64,000 nt of DNA from Microbacterium oxydans (GTDB lineage: Bacteria; Actinomycetota; Actinomycetes; Actinomycetales; Microbacteriaceae), in contig NZ_CP092891.1 in assembly GCF_026559675.1 (NCBI RefSeq), forward strand, positions 1,116,001-1,180,000. The letters are read 5' to 3'. Every line of letters starts with the position of its first letter. Within the stretch, counting starts at the first letter, position 1. Below, one piece after another: positions 24,858-33,471 of the stretch. The position numbers were made by a program, and so were the translations under genes. The notes under the pieces are model-generated. The model was not told the DNA's origin. It saw only the letters and a list, made by a program, of their open reading frames with translations, and searched no databases.

Positions 24858-25721
24858 TCAGGCGTCCCATTCGTAGAAGCCGCGTCCGCTCTTGCGGCCG
24901 AGGTGGCCCTCGGCGACGAGTCGTCGCAGCAGTGCAGGAGGTTCGAAGCGCGCGCCCAGATGCGCGGCCAGGTACTCGGCGATCCCGAGTCGGACATCGA
25001 GTCCGACGATGTCGGTGAGTCGGAGCGGACCCACGGGGTGCTTGTACCCCAGCGTCATCGCGGCGTCGATGTCCTCCGCGGAGGCGACGCCCTCCTCGAG
25101 CATCCGGATCGCCTCGAGCCCGATCGCGACGCCGAGTCGCGAGGACGCGAAGCCGGGGGCGTCCGCCACGACGATCGGGGTCTTGCCCAGGGCGCGCACC
25201 CATCCGCGGGCGTCGTCGATCAGCGCCGGTCCGGTCGTGGCCCCGCGGACGATCTCCACGAGCGTGGAGGCGGGTACCGGATTGAAGAAGTGCATGCCGA
25301 GGAAGCGCTCGGGATCCTCGAGCACGGCGGCGAGCTCGTCGATGGAGATCGACGAGGTGTTCGACGCGAGCGCGGCGCCGGGAGTCAGCTGCTTCTCGAC
25401 GCGGGTGAGGGCGTCGATCTTCAGCGCGATGTCCTCCGGCACGGCCTCGATCACGAGGTCGCACGCCGCGAACGACGAGACATCCGTGCCCGTCACGAAC
25501 CGCGCACGATAGGAGGTCGCCTCCTCGAGCGCGGTGCCCCGGTCGATCGAGGCGTCCACCGAGTCGAGGACGCGGTCCGATGCGGCAGCGGCCGCGGTGT
25601 CATCGCGCTCGATCACGGTCACGGAGGATCCGGCGAGCAGGAAGGCGTGCGCGATGCCGGCGCCCATCCGTCCGCCGCCGAGGACCCCGACGTGTGCGGG
25701 GGTGCTGTCGGTCTCGCTCAT
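24858..25721 (-). CDS. paaH: 3-hydroxyacyl-CoA dehydrogenase PaaH
   Basis: A 287-residue NAD-dependent 3-hydroxyacyl-CoA dehydrogenase. The Rossmann motif is VLGGGRMGAGIA (13-24). The catalytic His lies in GMHFFNPVP with the preceding SNTSSISI; a C-terminal dimer domain follows (GYKHPVGPLRLTDIVGLD). It should oxidise 3-hydroxyadipyl-CoA to 3-oxoadipyl-CoA. It is a single-domain form, half the length of the E. coli PaaH tandem. It overlaps paaF by 4 bp (ATGA). Confidence 0.93.
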   Translation of the reverse strand: MSETDSTPAHVGVLGGGRMGAGIAHAFLLAGSSVTVIERDDTAAAAASDRVLDSVDASIDRGTALEEATSYRARFVTGTDVSSFAACDLVIEAVPEDIALKIDALTRVEKQLTPGAALASNTSSISIDELAAVLEDPERFLGMHFFNPVPASTLVEIVRGATTGPALIDDARGWVRALGKTPIVVADAPGFASSRLGVAIGLEAIRMLEEGVASAEDIDAAMTLGYKHPVGPLRLTDIVGLDVRLGIAEYLAAHLGARFEPPALLRRLVAEGHLGRKSGRGFYEWDA

Positions 25722-26473
25722 CGGTCTCTCCGCTCCAGGAAGTCGGTCATGCGGCGGAACTTCTCGGGGCTCTCGAAGAGCTCGGACTGGGCTTCCAGAT
25801 CCGCCGCGGGATGCCGGTCGCGGGGAGCGCGGAACACGCGCTTGGTCGCGACCGTCGCCGCGGTGTCGTTCCGGGCGATGCGGTCGGCGATCGCGTGGGC
25901 GGCCGGCAGCAGGGCGGCCGGCTCATGCAGGGCGGACACCAGACCGATGCGCAGAGCCTCCTCGGCACGGACCGTGCGGCCGGTCAGCAGCAGCTCGATC
26001 GCCCGGGCGTCGCCGATGATCTCCTTGAGGCGCCAGCTGGCACCCGCTGCGGCGAGGATGCCGAGTCCGGTCTCCGGATTGCCGATCGCCAGGGTCGGGG
26101 TGGCGATGCGGATGTCGGCGGCGTAGGCGAGCTCCGCGCCGCCGCCGAGAGCGTATCCGTCGATCGCTGCGATCACGGGCATGGGCAACTCGGCCAGGCG
26201 CACGAAGGCGTGGGCGTTGATGCCGCGCAGCGCATCGGCCGCCCGACGCTCGCGGAGCTCGGCGATGTCGGCTCCGGCCGCGAAGACGCCGTCGGCGCCG
26301 GTGAGGATCAGGGTGCGCGGCGACTCCTCGAGCTCGGCGCAGAGCAGGTGGAGCGCATCGATCGTCGCCTGGTCGATCGCGTTGCGCTTGTGAGGACGAT
26401 GGAGCGTCGCCACCACGCGGTCCTCGTGCCGCTCGACGAGCAGCGGCGCCGGGGAGGGCTGCTCCGCGGGCAT
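25718..26473 (-). CDS. paaF: Enoyl-CoA hydratase PaaF
   Basis: A 251-residue crotonase. The oxyanion segments are VFAAGADIAEL and DGYALGGGAEL, and NPETGLGI carries one catalytic Glu. The second usual Glu is unclear because the GAGG region reads AAAGASWRL. This pattern matches PaaF more than PaaG; the enzyme should hydrate 2,3-dehydroadipyl-CoA. The start ATG at 26473 overlaps the paaJ stop (TGATG). A longer open frame upstream lies within paaJ and is not used. Confidence 0.88.
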   Translation of the reverse strand: MPAEQPSPAPLLVERHEDRVVATLHRPHKRNAIDQATIDALHLLCAELEESPRTLILTGADGVFAAGADIAELRERRAADALRGINAHAFVRLAELPMPVIAAIDGYALGGGAELAYAADIRIATPTLAIGNPETGLGILAAAGASWRLKEIIGDARAIELLLTGRTVRAEEALRIGLVSALHEPAALLPAAHAIADRIARNDTAATVATKRVFRAPRDRHPAADLEAQSELFESPEKFRRMTDFLERRDR

Positions 26474-27663
26474 CACATCTTCTCCAGGATCATCGCGGCG
26501 CCCTGACCGACGCCGACGCACATGGTGGCGAGGCCGTACCGCGAGTCCTCGCGCTCCATGCGCCCGAGGAGCGTGACCAGCAGGCGCGAGCCGGACGAGC
26601 CGAGCGGGTGGCCGAGGGCGATCGCCCCGCCGTCGGCGTTCACGCGCGCCTCGTCGAGCCCGAGACGTCGGATACAGGCGATCGACTGCGTCGCGAACGC
26701 CTCGTTGAGTTCGACCGCACCGATGTCGTCGATCGAGAGCCCCGCCCGGCGGAGGGCCTTCTGCGTCGCCGGGACCGGACCGAGGCCCATGATCTCGGGC
26801 GCGATCCCCGCGCTGGTGCCGACGACGATCCTCGCCCGCGGGATCAGCCCGTGGCGTTCGACGGCCTCGGCGCTCGCCACCACGATCGCGGACGCGCCGT
26901 CGTTGAGCGCGCTCGAGTTCCCGGCCGTCACGACCTCACCACCGGCGACCACGGGACGCAGGCGTGCGAGGACGTCGAGTGTCGTGTCGGGCCGCGGTCC
27001 CTCGTCGACGAGGAACTCGCCGTCCCGGACCGGGACGCCCACGATCTCGGCCGTGAAGCGACCGGCGGCGATCGCCGCCGCGGCGCGCTGCTGGGAGCGG
27101 ACCGCGAAGGCATCCGCCTCGGCGCGGGTGATCCCGTCGACCCGGGCGACCTCCTCGGCCGTCTCCGGCATCGAGAACGTCGCCTTGTCGCGGGCGAGCA
27201 GGCGCGGGTTGGGGAACCGCCAGCCGATCGAGGTGTCGTACGCGGCTCCGGGCTTGGCCCAGGCCTTCTCGGGCTTCGCCTGCACCCAGGGCGCGCGGGT
27301 CATCGACTCGACCCCGCCGGCGACGATGATGTCGGCGTCGCCGGAGCGGATCGCCTGCGCGGCCATCGTCACCGCGGACATCCCCGACGCGCACAACCGG
27401 TTCACGGTGATGCCGGGCACGCTGTCGGGGAGTCCTGCGAGCAGCACCGCCATCCTGGCGACGTTGCGGTTGTCCTCCCCGGCCTGGTTCGCCGCGCCGA
27501 GGATGACCTCGTCGATCTCGACCCGATCGGCGTCGAGGCCCGCGCGCCGCGCGGCTTCCCTCACGACGAGGGCGGCGAGGTCGTCGGGACGGACCCCGGC
27601 GAGGGCTCCGCCGTATCGTCCGACCGGGGTGCGCGTGCCTCCGACGAGGTAGGCCTCGGTCAT
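26473..27663 (-). CDS. paaJ: 3-oxoadipyl-CoA thiolase PaaJ
   Basis: A 396-residue thiolase. The nucleophile is C91 (NRLCASGM), with H352 (GHPLG) and C382 (MCVGVGQG). It should cleave 3-oxoadipyl-CoA to succinyl-CoA and acetyl-CoA and also act on 3-oxo-5,6-dehydrosuberyl-CoA. Relatives include PcaF of the beta-ketoadipate route; the position at the head of paaJ-paaF-paaH-paaZ supports the paa role. AGGAGA precedes the ATG, and two PaaR-like sites lie 30-80 bp upstream. Confidence 0.93.
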   Translation of the reverse strand: MTEAYLVGGTRTPVGRYGGALAGVRPDDLAALVVREAARRAGLDADRVEIDEVILGAANQAGEDNRNVARMAVLLAGLPDSVPGITVNRLCASGMSAVTMAAQAIRSGDADIIVAGGVESMTRAPWVQAKPEKAWAKPGAAYDTSIGWRFPNPRLLARDKATFSMPETAEEVARVDGITRAEADAFAVRSQQRAAAAIAAGRFTAEIVGVPVRDGEFLVDEGPRPDTTLDVLARLRPVVAGGEVVTAGNSSALNDGASAIVVASAEAVERHGLIPRARIVVGTSAGIAPEIMGLGPVPATQKALRRAGLSIDDIGAVELNEAFATQSIACIRRLGLDEARVNADGGAIALGHPLGSSGSRLLVTLLGRMEREDSRYGLATMCVGVGQGAAMILEKM

Positions 27664-27692
27664 GCGGATCTCCTGACTGCGTCGTCTCGGGG

Positions 27693-27714
27693 GTGGTCCG
27701 TACGATCGGCCAGC
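27693..27714 (-). promoter_or_regulatory. PaaR-type operator, proximal copy before paaJ
   Basis: Read on the minus strand, the core is CTGGCCGATCGTACGGACCA. It is a slightly degenerate copy of the same palindrome as the site at 27722, whose centre is 29 bp away. It lies 30-51 bp before the paaJ ATG. Confidence 0.65.
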
Positions 27715-27721
27715 AGGAATT

Positions 27722-27743
27722 ACTGACCGATCGTATGGTAATT
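27722..27743. promoter_or_regulatory. PaaR-type operator, distal copy before paaJ
   Basis: The core ACTGACCGATCGTATGGTAA matches the paaA and paaI sites in the left half. On the minus strand the -10-like CATAAT lies at its outer edge. The centre-to-centre spacing to the proximal copy is 29 bp, close to three helical turns, which would place two dimers on one DNA face. Confidence 0.75.
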
Positions 27744-27789
27744 ATGGCACAGACCCTCCGTCGTCCGCGATCCCGGATCCGCCGACAGC

Positions 27790-29109
27790 TCAGGTCAGCA
27801 GATCGACGTCCTTGGTCTCCTTCACGAGCGAGACGCCGATCAGGGAGATCACCGAGGCCACGGCGATGTAGACGCCGATGGTCCAGGCCGCGTGGAACTG
27901 GTTCAGCAGCGTCTCGGCGATCATCGGGGCGAACGCGCCGCCGAGGATGGCGCCGAGCGCGTAGCCGATCGAGACGCCGGAGTAGCGCACGTTCGCCGGG
28001 AACATCTCCGCGTACAGGGCGGCCTGGGGGCCGTAGGAGAGGCCGAGGGCGAAGGTCATCACGAACAGCGCGACGAAGTACCAGAGGATGTTCGCGGTGT
28101 CGATCAGGAACCACATCGGCACGGCCCAGAGGGCGAGGGCGACGTAGCCGATCTGGAAGGTGCGGATGCGGCCGAGCCGGTCGGAGAGATGCCCTCCCCA
28201 CAGGGTGAAGATGAGCCAGCCGAACGAGGCGAGCGTCGTCGCCAGCAGCACCGGCGGGCGGTCCATGCCGAGTGCGGTGACGGCGTAGGTCGCGAAGAAG
28301 GCGATGAGCAGGTATCCGGCGGCGTTGTTCGCGATGAAGATGACCGCGGTCAGGATGACCTGCTTGGTGTTCGAGCGGAACAGCTGTCCCAGCGGTGCGG
28401 ATGCCTCCTTGCGACGCCGGCGCAGCTCCTCGAAGATCGGGCTCTCGTCGACGGCGCGCCGGATCACGTAGCCGACGGCGATCAGGACGATCGACAGCAG
28501 GAACGGGATGCGCCATCCCCACTCCAGGAAGGCCTCCGGCGACATCGAGGTCGTCAGCGCCCACAGCGTGAACGTCGCGAGGATCATGCCCACCGGGACG
28601 CCGATCTGGGGGAAGGCCCCGAACAGGCCGCGCCGGCCGCGCGGCGCGTGCTCGACGGCCATCAGGGCGGCGCCGCCCCACTCGCCACCCGCCGAGAAGC
28701 CCTGGAGGATGCGGAGCAGGATCAGCAGGATCGGGGCGGCGACGCCGATCGCGGCGTACGTGGGCAGGATGCCGATGAGCGAGGTCGAGAGGCCCATCAT
28801 GATCAGCGTGAAGACGAGCATCTTCTTGCGTCCCAGCTTGTCGCCGAGGTGGCCGGCGACGATCGCTCCCAGGGGGCGGAAGAGGAACGAGATGCCGATC
28901 GTGGCGAACGACAGCACCTGCGCGAGCCCCGGGCTGGTCTCGGCGATCGGCGCGAGGAAGAGCGGTGCGAGCACCAGGCCGGCCGCCTGGGCGTAGATGA
29001 AGAAGTCGTACCACTCGATCGAGGTGCCGACGAGAGTGCTCGCGAGCACTCGACGTTCCTCGGCGGGCATCCGCCCGGTCGGGGTGTGGGCGGAGACGGC
29101 TGACGTCAT
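27790..29109 (-). CDS. MHS-family MFS transporter, probable phenylacetate or aromatic-acid permease
   Basis: A 439-residue major facilitator with about twelve membrane segments. The metabolite:H+ symporter signatures are SIEWYDFFIY (near 30), RPLGAIVAGHLGDKLGRKK (near 78), LRILQGFSAGGEWGGA and WGWRIPFL. MHS members carry carboxylates such as shikimate, proline and aromatic acids. The PaaR-like operator 59 bp upstream of its ATG puts it in the paa regulon, so phenylacetate uptake is the best inference. It is monocistronic. Confidence 0.85.
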   Translation of the reverse strand: MTSAVSAHTPTGRMPAEERRVLASTLVGTSIEWYDFFIYAQAAGLVLAPLFLAPIAETSPGLAQVLSFATIGISFLFRPLGAIVAGHLGDKLGRKKMLVFTLIMMGLSTSLIGILPTYAAIGVAAPILLILLRILQGFSAGGEWGGAALMAVEHAPRGRRGLFGAFPQIGVPVGMILATFTLWALTTSMSPEAFLEWGWRIPFLLSIVLIAVGYVIRRAVDESPIFEELRRRRKEASAPLGQLFRSNTKQVILTAVIFIANNAAGYLLIAFFATYAVTALGMDRPPVLLATTLASFGWLIFTLWGGHLSDRLGRIRTFQIGYVALALWAVPMWFLIDTANILWYFVALFVMTFALGLSYGPQAALYAEMFPANVRYSGVSIGYALGAILGGAFAPMIAETLLNQFHAAWTIGVYIAVASVISLIGVSLVKETKDVDLLT

Positions 29110-29167
29110 GCGAACTCCATTGTTCTGCGGTTCCGTGGTGGGTGACGGCGAGGTGCCGACGATATTT

Positions 29168-29189
29168 CATGACCGAATGGTCGGTCAGT
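29168..29189 (-). promoter_or_regulatory. PaaR-type operator upstream of the MHS transporter
   Basis: The core TGACCGAATGGTCGGTCA is nearly palindromic (arms TGACCGA / TCGGTCA). The half-sites match the other PaaR-like sites, while the centre differs (AATGG instead of TCGTT). Confidence 0.75.
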
Positions 29190-29246
29190 TAATCGCCGAG
29201 CGTAGCGCATCGACCACGGGGGAGCGCAAGAAGTTCGGTATTCCGG

Positions 29247-30686
29247 TCAGAGCCTCCCGAACGTCCGAAGCGGGTGCTCGATGAGCTCGGTCACGCGGCG
29301 GAGGAACCCGGCCGCGTAGCCGCCGTCGCACACCCGGTGGTCGAAGACGAGCGAGAGCTGGACGATCCGGCGGACCACGATCGCGCCGTCCACGACCCAG
29401 GGCCGCTCGAGGATCCGGCCGATGCCGAGGATCGCGACGTCGGGGTGGTTGATGATCGCCGCCGAGCCGTCGACGCCCAGACCGCCGTAGTTGTTGAGGG
29501 TGAACGTGGAACCGCGCAGGCGCTCCGGAGGCATCGACCCCGCACGGGCGGTCGCGGCGAGCTCACGCAGAGCCGCGTCGAGCCGGTCCACGCTGAGGGC
29601 GTGCGCGCCGGGGACCACCGGGACCAGGAGTCCGCGCTCGGTGTCGGCGGCGACGCCGAGGTTGACGCCCTCGAACGAGATCAGCTCGTCGCCGTCGTCG
29701 CTGAGCCGTGATGCCAGCACCGGGTGCTCCTCCAGCGCGATCAGGACGAAGCGGGCGAGGAGCGCGGTGAGGGACGGAGCCCTGCCGCCTTCGGGCGCCA
29801 TCTGCCCGCGGAGGTCCCACAGCGCCGTCGCGTCGACGTCGACCCAGACGGTCGCCTCGGGGATCTCGGACCGGCTGCGGCTGAGCTTCGCGCTCACCGC
29901 GCGCCGCAACGGCGACAGGCGCTCGCGCGAGAGGACCGTGAGGCCGTCGACCGACTCGCCCGCGCCCGTCGCGGTGTCGCGGTGGTGTGCGGCAGCACCG
30001 TCCACGGCACTGTCGACGGCGGCGCGCAGCACGTCGGCGCGGGTGACGGCTCCGTCGGCGCCGGTCGCGGCGATCGTGTGCACGTCGAGACCCAGATCGC
30101 GCGCGAGGCGGCGCACGAGCGGGGAGCGGACGGCCACGGGACGGCGTTCGACGGGAGCGGACGGCGGCGTCGGTGCGGGTGTCGGTGTGGGTGTCCGTGC
30201 CGGTGCCGAGGTCGCTGCCGATGCGGATCCGGCGGGGCGGGCCGCGCCGGCCCGCGGACGGCGACGCCCCTTCGCCGCCGGTGCCGTGGTGCCGTAGCCG
30301 ATGAGGACGTTGCCGGATCCGGCCCGCTCCTCCTGGCGGTAGGCCTCGTGTTCGGGCTCGGCGGTGGCCGCGTCGCCCATCGTCGCCGGCGCATCTCCGG
30401 GGTCTTCGCCCTGGGCGGTCGCGGGCGCGCTCACCTCGAGGACCGGCGCGCCGACGTCGATGGTGTCTCCGGCCGTGCCGTGCAGTGCGGTGACGACCCC
30501 CTCGAACGGGGACGGCAGCTCGACCACGCTCTTGGCGGTCTCGACCTCGGCGATCGGCTGGTCCGTCGTGATCGTGTCCCCGACCGCGACGAGCCACTGC
30601 ACGAGACCCGCCTCCGTGAGTCCCTCGCCGAGGTCGGGCAGCCGGAAGACCCGCGTGCCGGTGTGCGATGTCAGCGGGGTGCTCAT
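29247..30686 (-). CDS. bkdC: Branched-chain 2-oxoacid dehydrogenase E2 (dihydrolipoyl acyltransferase)
   Basis: A 479-residue E2. A single lipoyl domain carries K52 (VETAKSVVELP), then an Ala/Pro/Thr linker, a peripheral-subunit-binding domain (PLVRRLARDLGLD...GADGAVTRADVL, about 195-230) and the acyltransferase core with H450 and D454 (FDHRVCDGG). The core moves the acyl group to CoA. It follows E1-beta with a 4-bp overlap. No E3 (lipoamide dehydrogenase) gene is in the window, so it must be borrowed from elsewhere. Confidence 0.94.
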   Translation of the reverse strand: MSTPLTSHTGTRVFRLPDLGEGLTEAGLVQWLVAVGDTITTDQPIAEVETAKSVVELPSPFEGVVTALHGTAGDTIDVGAPVLEVSAPATAQGEDPGDAPATMGDAATAEPEHEAYRQEERAGSGNVLIGYGTTAPAAKGRRRPRAGAARPAGSASAATSAPARTPTPTPAPTPPSAPVERRPVAVRSPLVRRLARDLGLDVHTIAATGADGAVTRADVLRAAVDSAVDGAAAHHRDTATGAGESVDGLTVLSRERLSPLRRAVSAKLSRSRSEIPEATVWVDVDATALWDLRGQMAPEGGRAPSLTALLARFVLIALEEHPVLASRLSDDGDELISFEGVNLGVAADTERGLLVPVVPGAHALSVDRLDAALRELAATARAGSMPPERLRGSTFTLNNYGGLGVDGSAAIINHPDVAILGIGRILERPWVVDGAIVVRRIVQLSLVFDHRVCDGGYAAGFLRRVTELIEHPLRTFGRL

Positions 30687-31711
30687 GCGTCCTCGTCCCA
30701 GTGCAGGGTGTCGATCGCGTCGAGCACGCGGTCGACGTCGGGCAGGTACCAGTGCTCGAGCTTCGGCGGGGCGTAGGGCGTGTCGAAGCCGGTGACGCGG
30801 CGCACGGGAGCCGCGAGGTACTCGAAGCAGCGCTCGAACACACGGGCCTGGATCTCGGAGGCGACGCTCGCGTAACCGGGAGCTTCGGCGATGACCACGG
30901 CGCGTCCGGTCGACCGGACGGCGGCCGTCACGGTGACGTCGTCGAACGGCGAGAGCGAGCGCACGTCGACGACCTGCACGCTGTGACCCTCCGCGGCGGC
31001 GACCTCGGCGGCCTCGAGTGCGAGCGGCACCGAGGCGCCGTAGGCGAGCAGCGTCACGTCCGTCCCGTCGCGGGCGACGCGCGCCGAACCGAGCTCGGCG
31101 GTGATCGAGGTGTCGACCTCGCCCTTGGCCCAGTACAGCTTCTTCGGCTCGAGGAAGATCACCGGGTCGGGGGAGGCGATCGCCGCACGCAGCAGCGAGT
31201 AGGCGTCCTGCGGCGTCGACGGGCTCACGACCGTGAGGCCGGGCGTGTGGGCGTAGTAGGCCTCGGAGGAGTCGCAGTGGTGCTCGACCCCGCCGATGCC
31301 GCCGCCGAACGGGATGCGGATCACCAGCGGCATCCGCATGCCGCCGCGGGTGCGGTTGCCGAGCTTCGCGACGTGGCTGACGACCTGCTCGAACGCCGGG
31401 AGCGCGAACGCGTCGAACTGCATCTCGATCACCGGGCGCATGCCGTTCATGGCCATGCCGACGGCGGTGCCGACGATGCCGGATTCGGCGAGCGGGGTGT
31501 CGAAGCAGCGCTCCTCGCCGAAGCGCGCGGTCAGGCCGTCGGTGATGCGGAAGACCCCGCCGAGCGCCCCGACGTCCTCGCCGAAGACCACCACGTCCGG
31601 ATCGGACTCGATCGCGTCGGCGAGCGCGCGGTTCAGGGCAGCGGCCATGCTCATCGTCGTCACGGTCGTCGCCTCGCTCTCCGTGCGGGTGTCGTGCTGT
31701 GCGATGGTCAT
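30683..31711 (-). CDS. bkdB: Branched-chain 2-oxoacid dehydrogenase E1 beta subunit
   Basis: A 342-residue transketolase-like beta subunit. Family signatures are FGEDVGALGGVFR, DTPLAESGIVGTAVGMAM and MQFDAFALPAFEQ, and the C-terminal transketolase domain includes GRAVVIAEAPGYASV. With E1-alpha it binds ThDP and decarboxylates 2-oxo acids. The ATG at 31711 overlaps the E1-alpha stop by 4 bp. The upstream continuation of this frame is a shadow. Internal ATGs (TTMSMAAALNRAL) could also start the protein. Confidence 0.94.
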   Translation of the reverse strand: MTIAQHDTRTESEATTVTTMSMAAALNRALADAIESDPDVVVFGEDVGALGGVFRITDGLTARFGEERCFDTPLAESGIVGTAVGMAMNGMRPVIEMQFDAFALPAFEQVVSHVAKLGNRTRGGMRMPLVIRIPFGGGIGGVEHHCDSSEAYYAHTPGLTVVSPSTPQDAYSLLRAAIASPDPVIFLEPKKLYWAKGEVDTSITAELGSARVARDGTDVTLLAYGASVPLALEAAEVAAAEGHSVQVVDVRSLSPFDDVTVTAAVRSTGRAVVIAEAPGYASVASEIQARVFERCFEYLAAPVRRVTGFDTPYAPPKLEHWYLPDVDRVLDAIDTLHWDEDA

Positions 31712-32826
31712 CGGTGGTCTCCGTCCCGGGCAGTCCCCGCATCGGCGAGACGCGACCGCTCGATCTCGTCGCGCAGCAGGTGCCACTGCTCCTCGAGCTG
31801 CGGCGAACGGGTCGCGGTCACGAAGCGGAACAGGTCTTCGGGGTCGAGATCGGCATCGGTGTTCAGGGCGGCGCGCATGGCTGTCGCGATCTCCTCGGCG
31901 CCGGCGGCGAAGCCCTCCTCGGCATCGGCGTCGAGCGCGCCGGTCGACGTGAGGTGGGCGCGCAGACGCAGCAGGGGGTCGCGGTCGATCCACGCCTGCA
32001 CCTCCTCGCGTTCGCGGTACCGGGTGTCGTCGTCGGCGTTGGTGTGGGCCTGCATCCGATACGTGTGGGCCTCGACGAGCGACGGACCGCCGCCGGCGCG
32101 GGCGCGGGACACGGCCTCGCCCAGCACGGCCAGCACAGCGGCGACGTCGTTCCCGTCGACGCGCTGCCCCGGCATTCCGTAGCCGATGGCCTTGTGGGCG
32201 AGGGAGGGGGCGGCCGTCTGCCGGGAGAGCGGGACCGAGATCGCGAACTCGTTGTTCTGCACGAAGAACACGACGGGCACGTGGAAGACGGCGGCGAAGT
32301 TCATCGCCTCGTGGAAGTCGCCCTCGCTGGTCGCGCCGTCGCCGCAGAGCGCCAGCACGACGGTGTCCTCGCCGCGATGCTTCGCGGCCTGAGCGAAGCC
32401 CACCGCATGCAGGAGCTGCGTGGCGAGCGGGGTCGCCTGCGGGGCGACGCGATGGGCGCGCACGTCGTAGCCGGAGTGCCAGTCGCCCTTGAGGAGCACC
32501 ATGGCGTCGGCGGGATCGACACCGCGGGCGATGACGGCGACGGAGTCGCGATAGGTCGGGAACAGCCAGTCCGTGTCGCCGAGCACCATCGCGGCGCCGA
32601 CCTGGCAGGCCTCCTGCCCGTGCGAGGAGGGATAGACGGCGAGGCGTCCCTGGCGCACGAGGGCGCCGGCCTGGTCGTTGATCCGTCGGCCCTCGACGAG
32701 GCCGCGATACGCGGCCAGCAGGGACGCGGTGTCGGGGAGCGCGTAGCGCTCATCCGGGACGGCCGTCCCGTGCTCGTCGATCAGTCGCACCGCGGTGTCT
32801 CGCGGGAGCATGTCGGTGTGCTGCAT
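31708..32826 (-). CDS. bkdA: Branched-chain 2-oxoacid dehydrogenase E1 alpha subunit
   Basis: A 372-residue ThDP-binding alpha subunit with G162-D163-G164...N192 and the segment SSHGQEACQVGAAM. Together with bkdB and bkdC it oxidises branched-chain 2-oxo acids to acyl-CoA. I chose ATG 32826 (MQHTDMLPRD) because AAGGAGGGCG lies just upstream. An ATG 81 bp further upstream would begin in the regulatory region. It is the first gene of bkdABC and is divergent from an AsnC-type regulator, the usual arrangement for this operon. Confidence 0.93.
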   Translation of the reverse strand: MQHTDMLPRDTAVRLIDEHGTAVPDERYALPDTASLLAAYRGLVEGRRINDQAGALVRQGRLAVYPSSHGQEACQVGAAMVLGDTDWLFPTYRDSVAVIARGVDPADAMVLLKGDWHSGYDVRAHRVAPQATPLATQLLHAVGFAQAAKHRGEDTVVLALCGDGATSEGDFHEAMNFAAVFHVPVVFFVQNNEFAISVPLSRQTAAPSLAHKAIGYGMPGQRVDGNDVAAVLAVLGEAVSRARAGGGPSLVEAHTYRMQAHTNADDDTRYREREEVQAWIDRDPLLRLRAHLTSTGALDADAEEGFAAGAEEIATAMRAALNTDADLDPEDLFRFVTATRSPQLEEQWHLLRDEIERSRLADAGTARDGDHR

Positions 32827-32902
32827 CCGTTCGCCCTCCTTGCCGAACTCGATGGGGACAGCATGCCTCCGCGCGCGACAGTCATCCAAGATCATTTGCT
32901 CA

Positions 32903-32914
32903 TTCATGGATGAA
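32903..32914. promoter_or_regulatory. Candidate Lrp/AsnC operator between bkdA and its regulator
   Basis: TTCATGGATGAA is an inverted repeat (TTCAT-GG-ATGAA) in the middle of the 152-bp divergent region. The surrounding 60 bp are AT-richer than the rest of the window. This is a plausible site for the neighbouring Lrp-type protein, but I see only one clear copy. Confidence 0.45.
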
Positions 32915-32978
32915 AGTGCTCCGAATGGGGCATTCTTGAGCGAAACGTCAGAAATTGTGGACCGATGGAAGGGGTCAC

Positions 32979-33416
32979 ATGATCGCGCTGGACGAGACGG
33001 ATCGAGCGATCCTCGAGGAGCTGCGCCGCGACGCGCGTTCCTCGATGACGGCGATCGCGGATGCGGTGCACATCTCCCGAGCGGGGGCGCACGCGAGGAT
33101 CAAGCGGCTCACGGATGCCGGGGTGATCACCGGCTACTCGGTGCGGACCGACCCGGTGCTGCTCGGCCATCACGCGAGCGCCTACGTCACGCTGGCGATC
33201 GAGCAGGCCACCTGGCAGGCCGTGAGCGACCGGCTGCGGGCCATCCCCGAGATCGAGCACATGGCGCTGGTCGGCGGAGACTTCGACGTGATCCTCCTGG
33301 TGCGCGCGAACGACGCCCGGGACCTGCGTCGGATCGTGCTGGAGGACATCCAGGCGATCCCGTCGATCCGCTCGACGAGGACGACCCTGATCTTCGAGGA
33401 CTACACGCGGGACTGA
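32979..33416 (+). CDS. Lrp/AsnC-family regulator of the bkd operon
   Basis: A 145-residue Lrp-type protein. The N-terminal winged HTH (LDETDRAILEELRRDARSSM...ISRAGAHARIKRL, about 4-55) is followed by a RAM/AsnC effector domain with ALVGGDFDVILLVRA. Divergent orientation to bkdABC suggests that it is a BkdR-like activator sensing branched-chain amino acids. ATG 32979 is preceded by GGAAGGGG. Confidence 0.9.
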   Translation: MIALDETDRAILEELRRDARSSMTAIADAVHISRAGAHARIKRLTDAGVITGYSVRTDPVLLGHHASAYVTLAIEQATWQAVSDRLRAIPEIEHMALVGGDFDVILLVRANDARDLRRIVLEDIQAIPSIRSTRTTLIFEDYTRD

Positions 33417-33471
33417 GACCCGACCCTCGGGGGAGTGCGGACGTGATCCCGCCCCCCGCGAGGGAGCCCGC

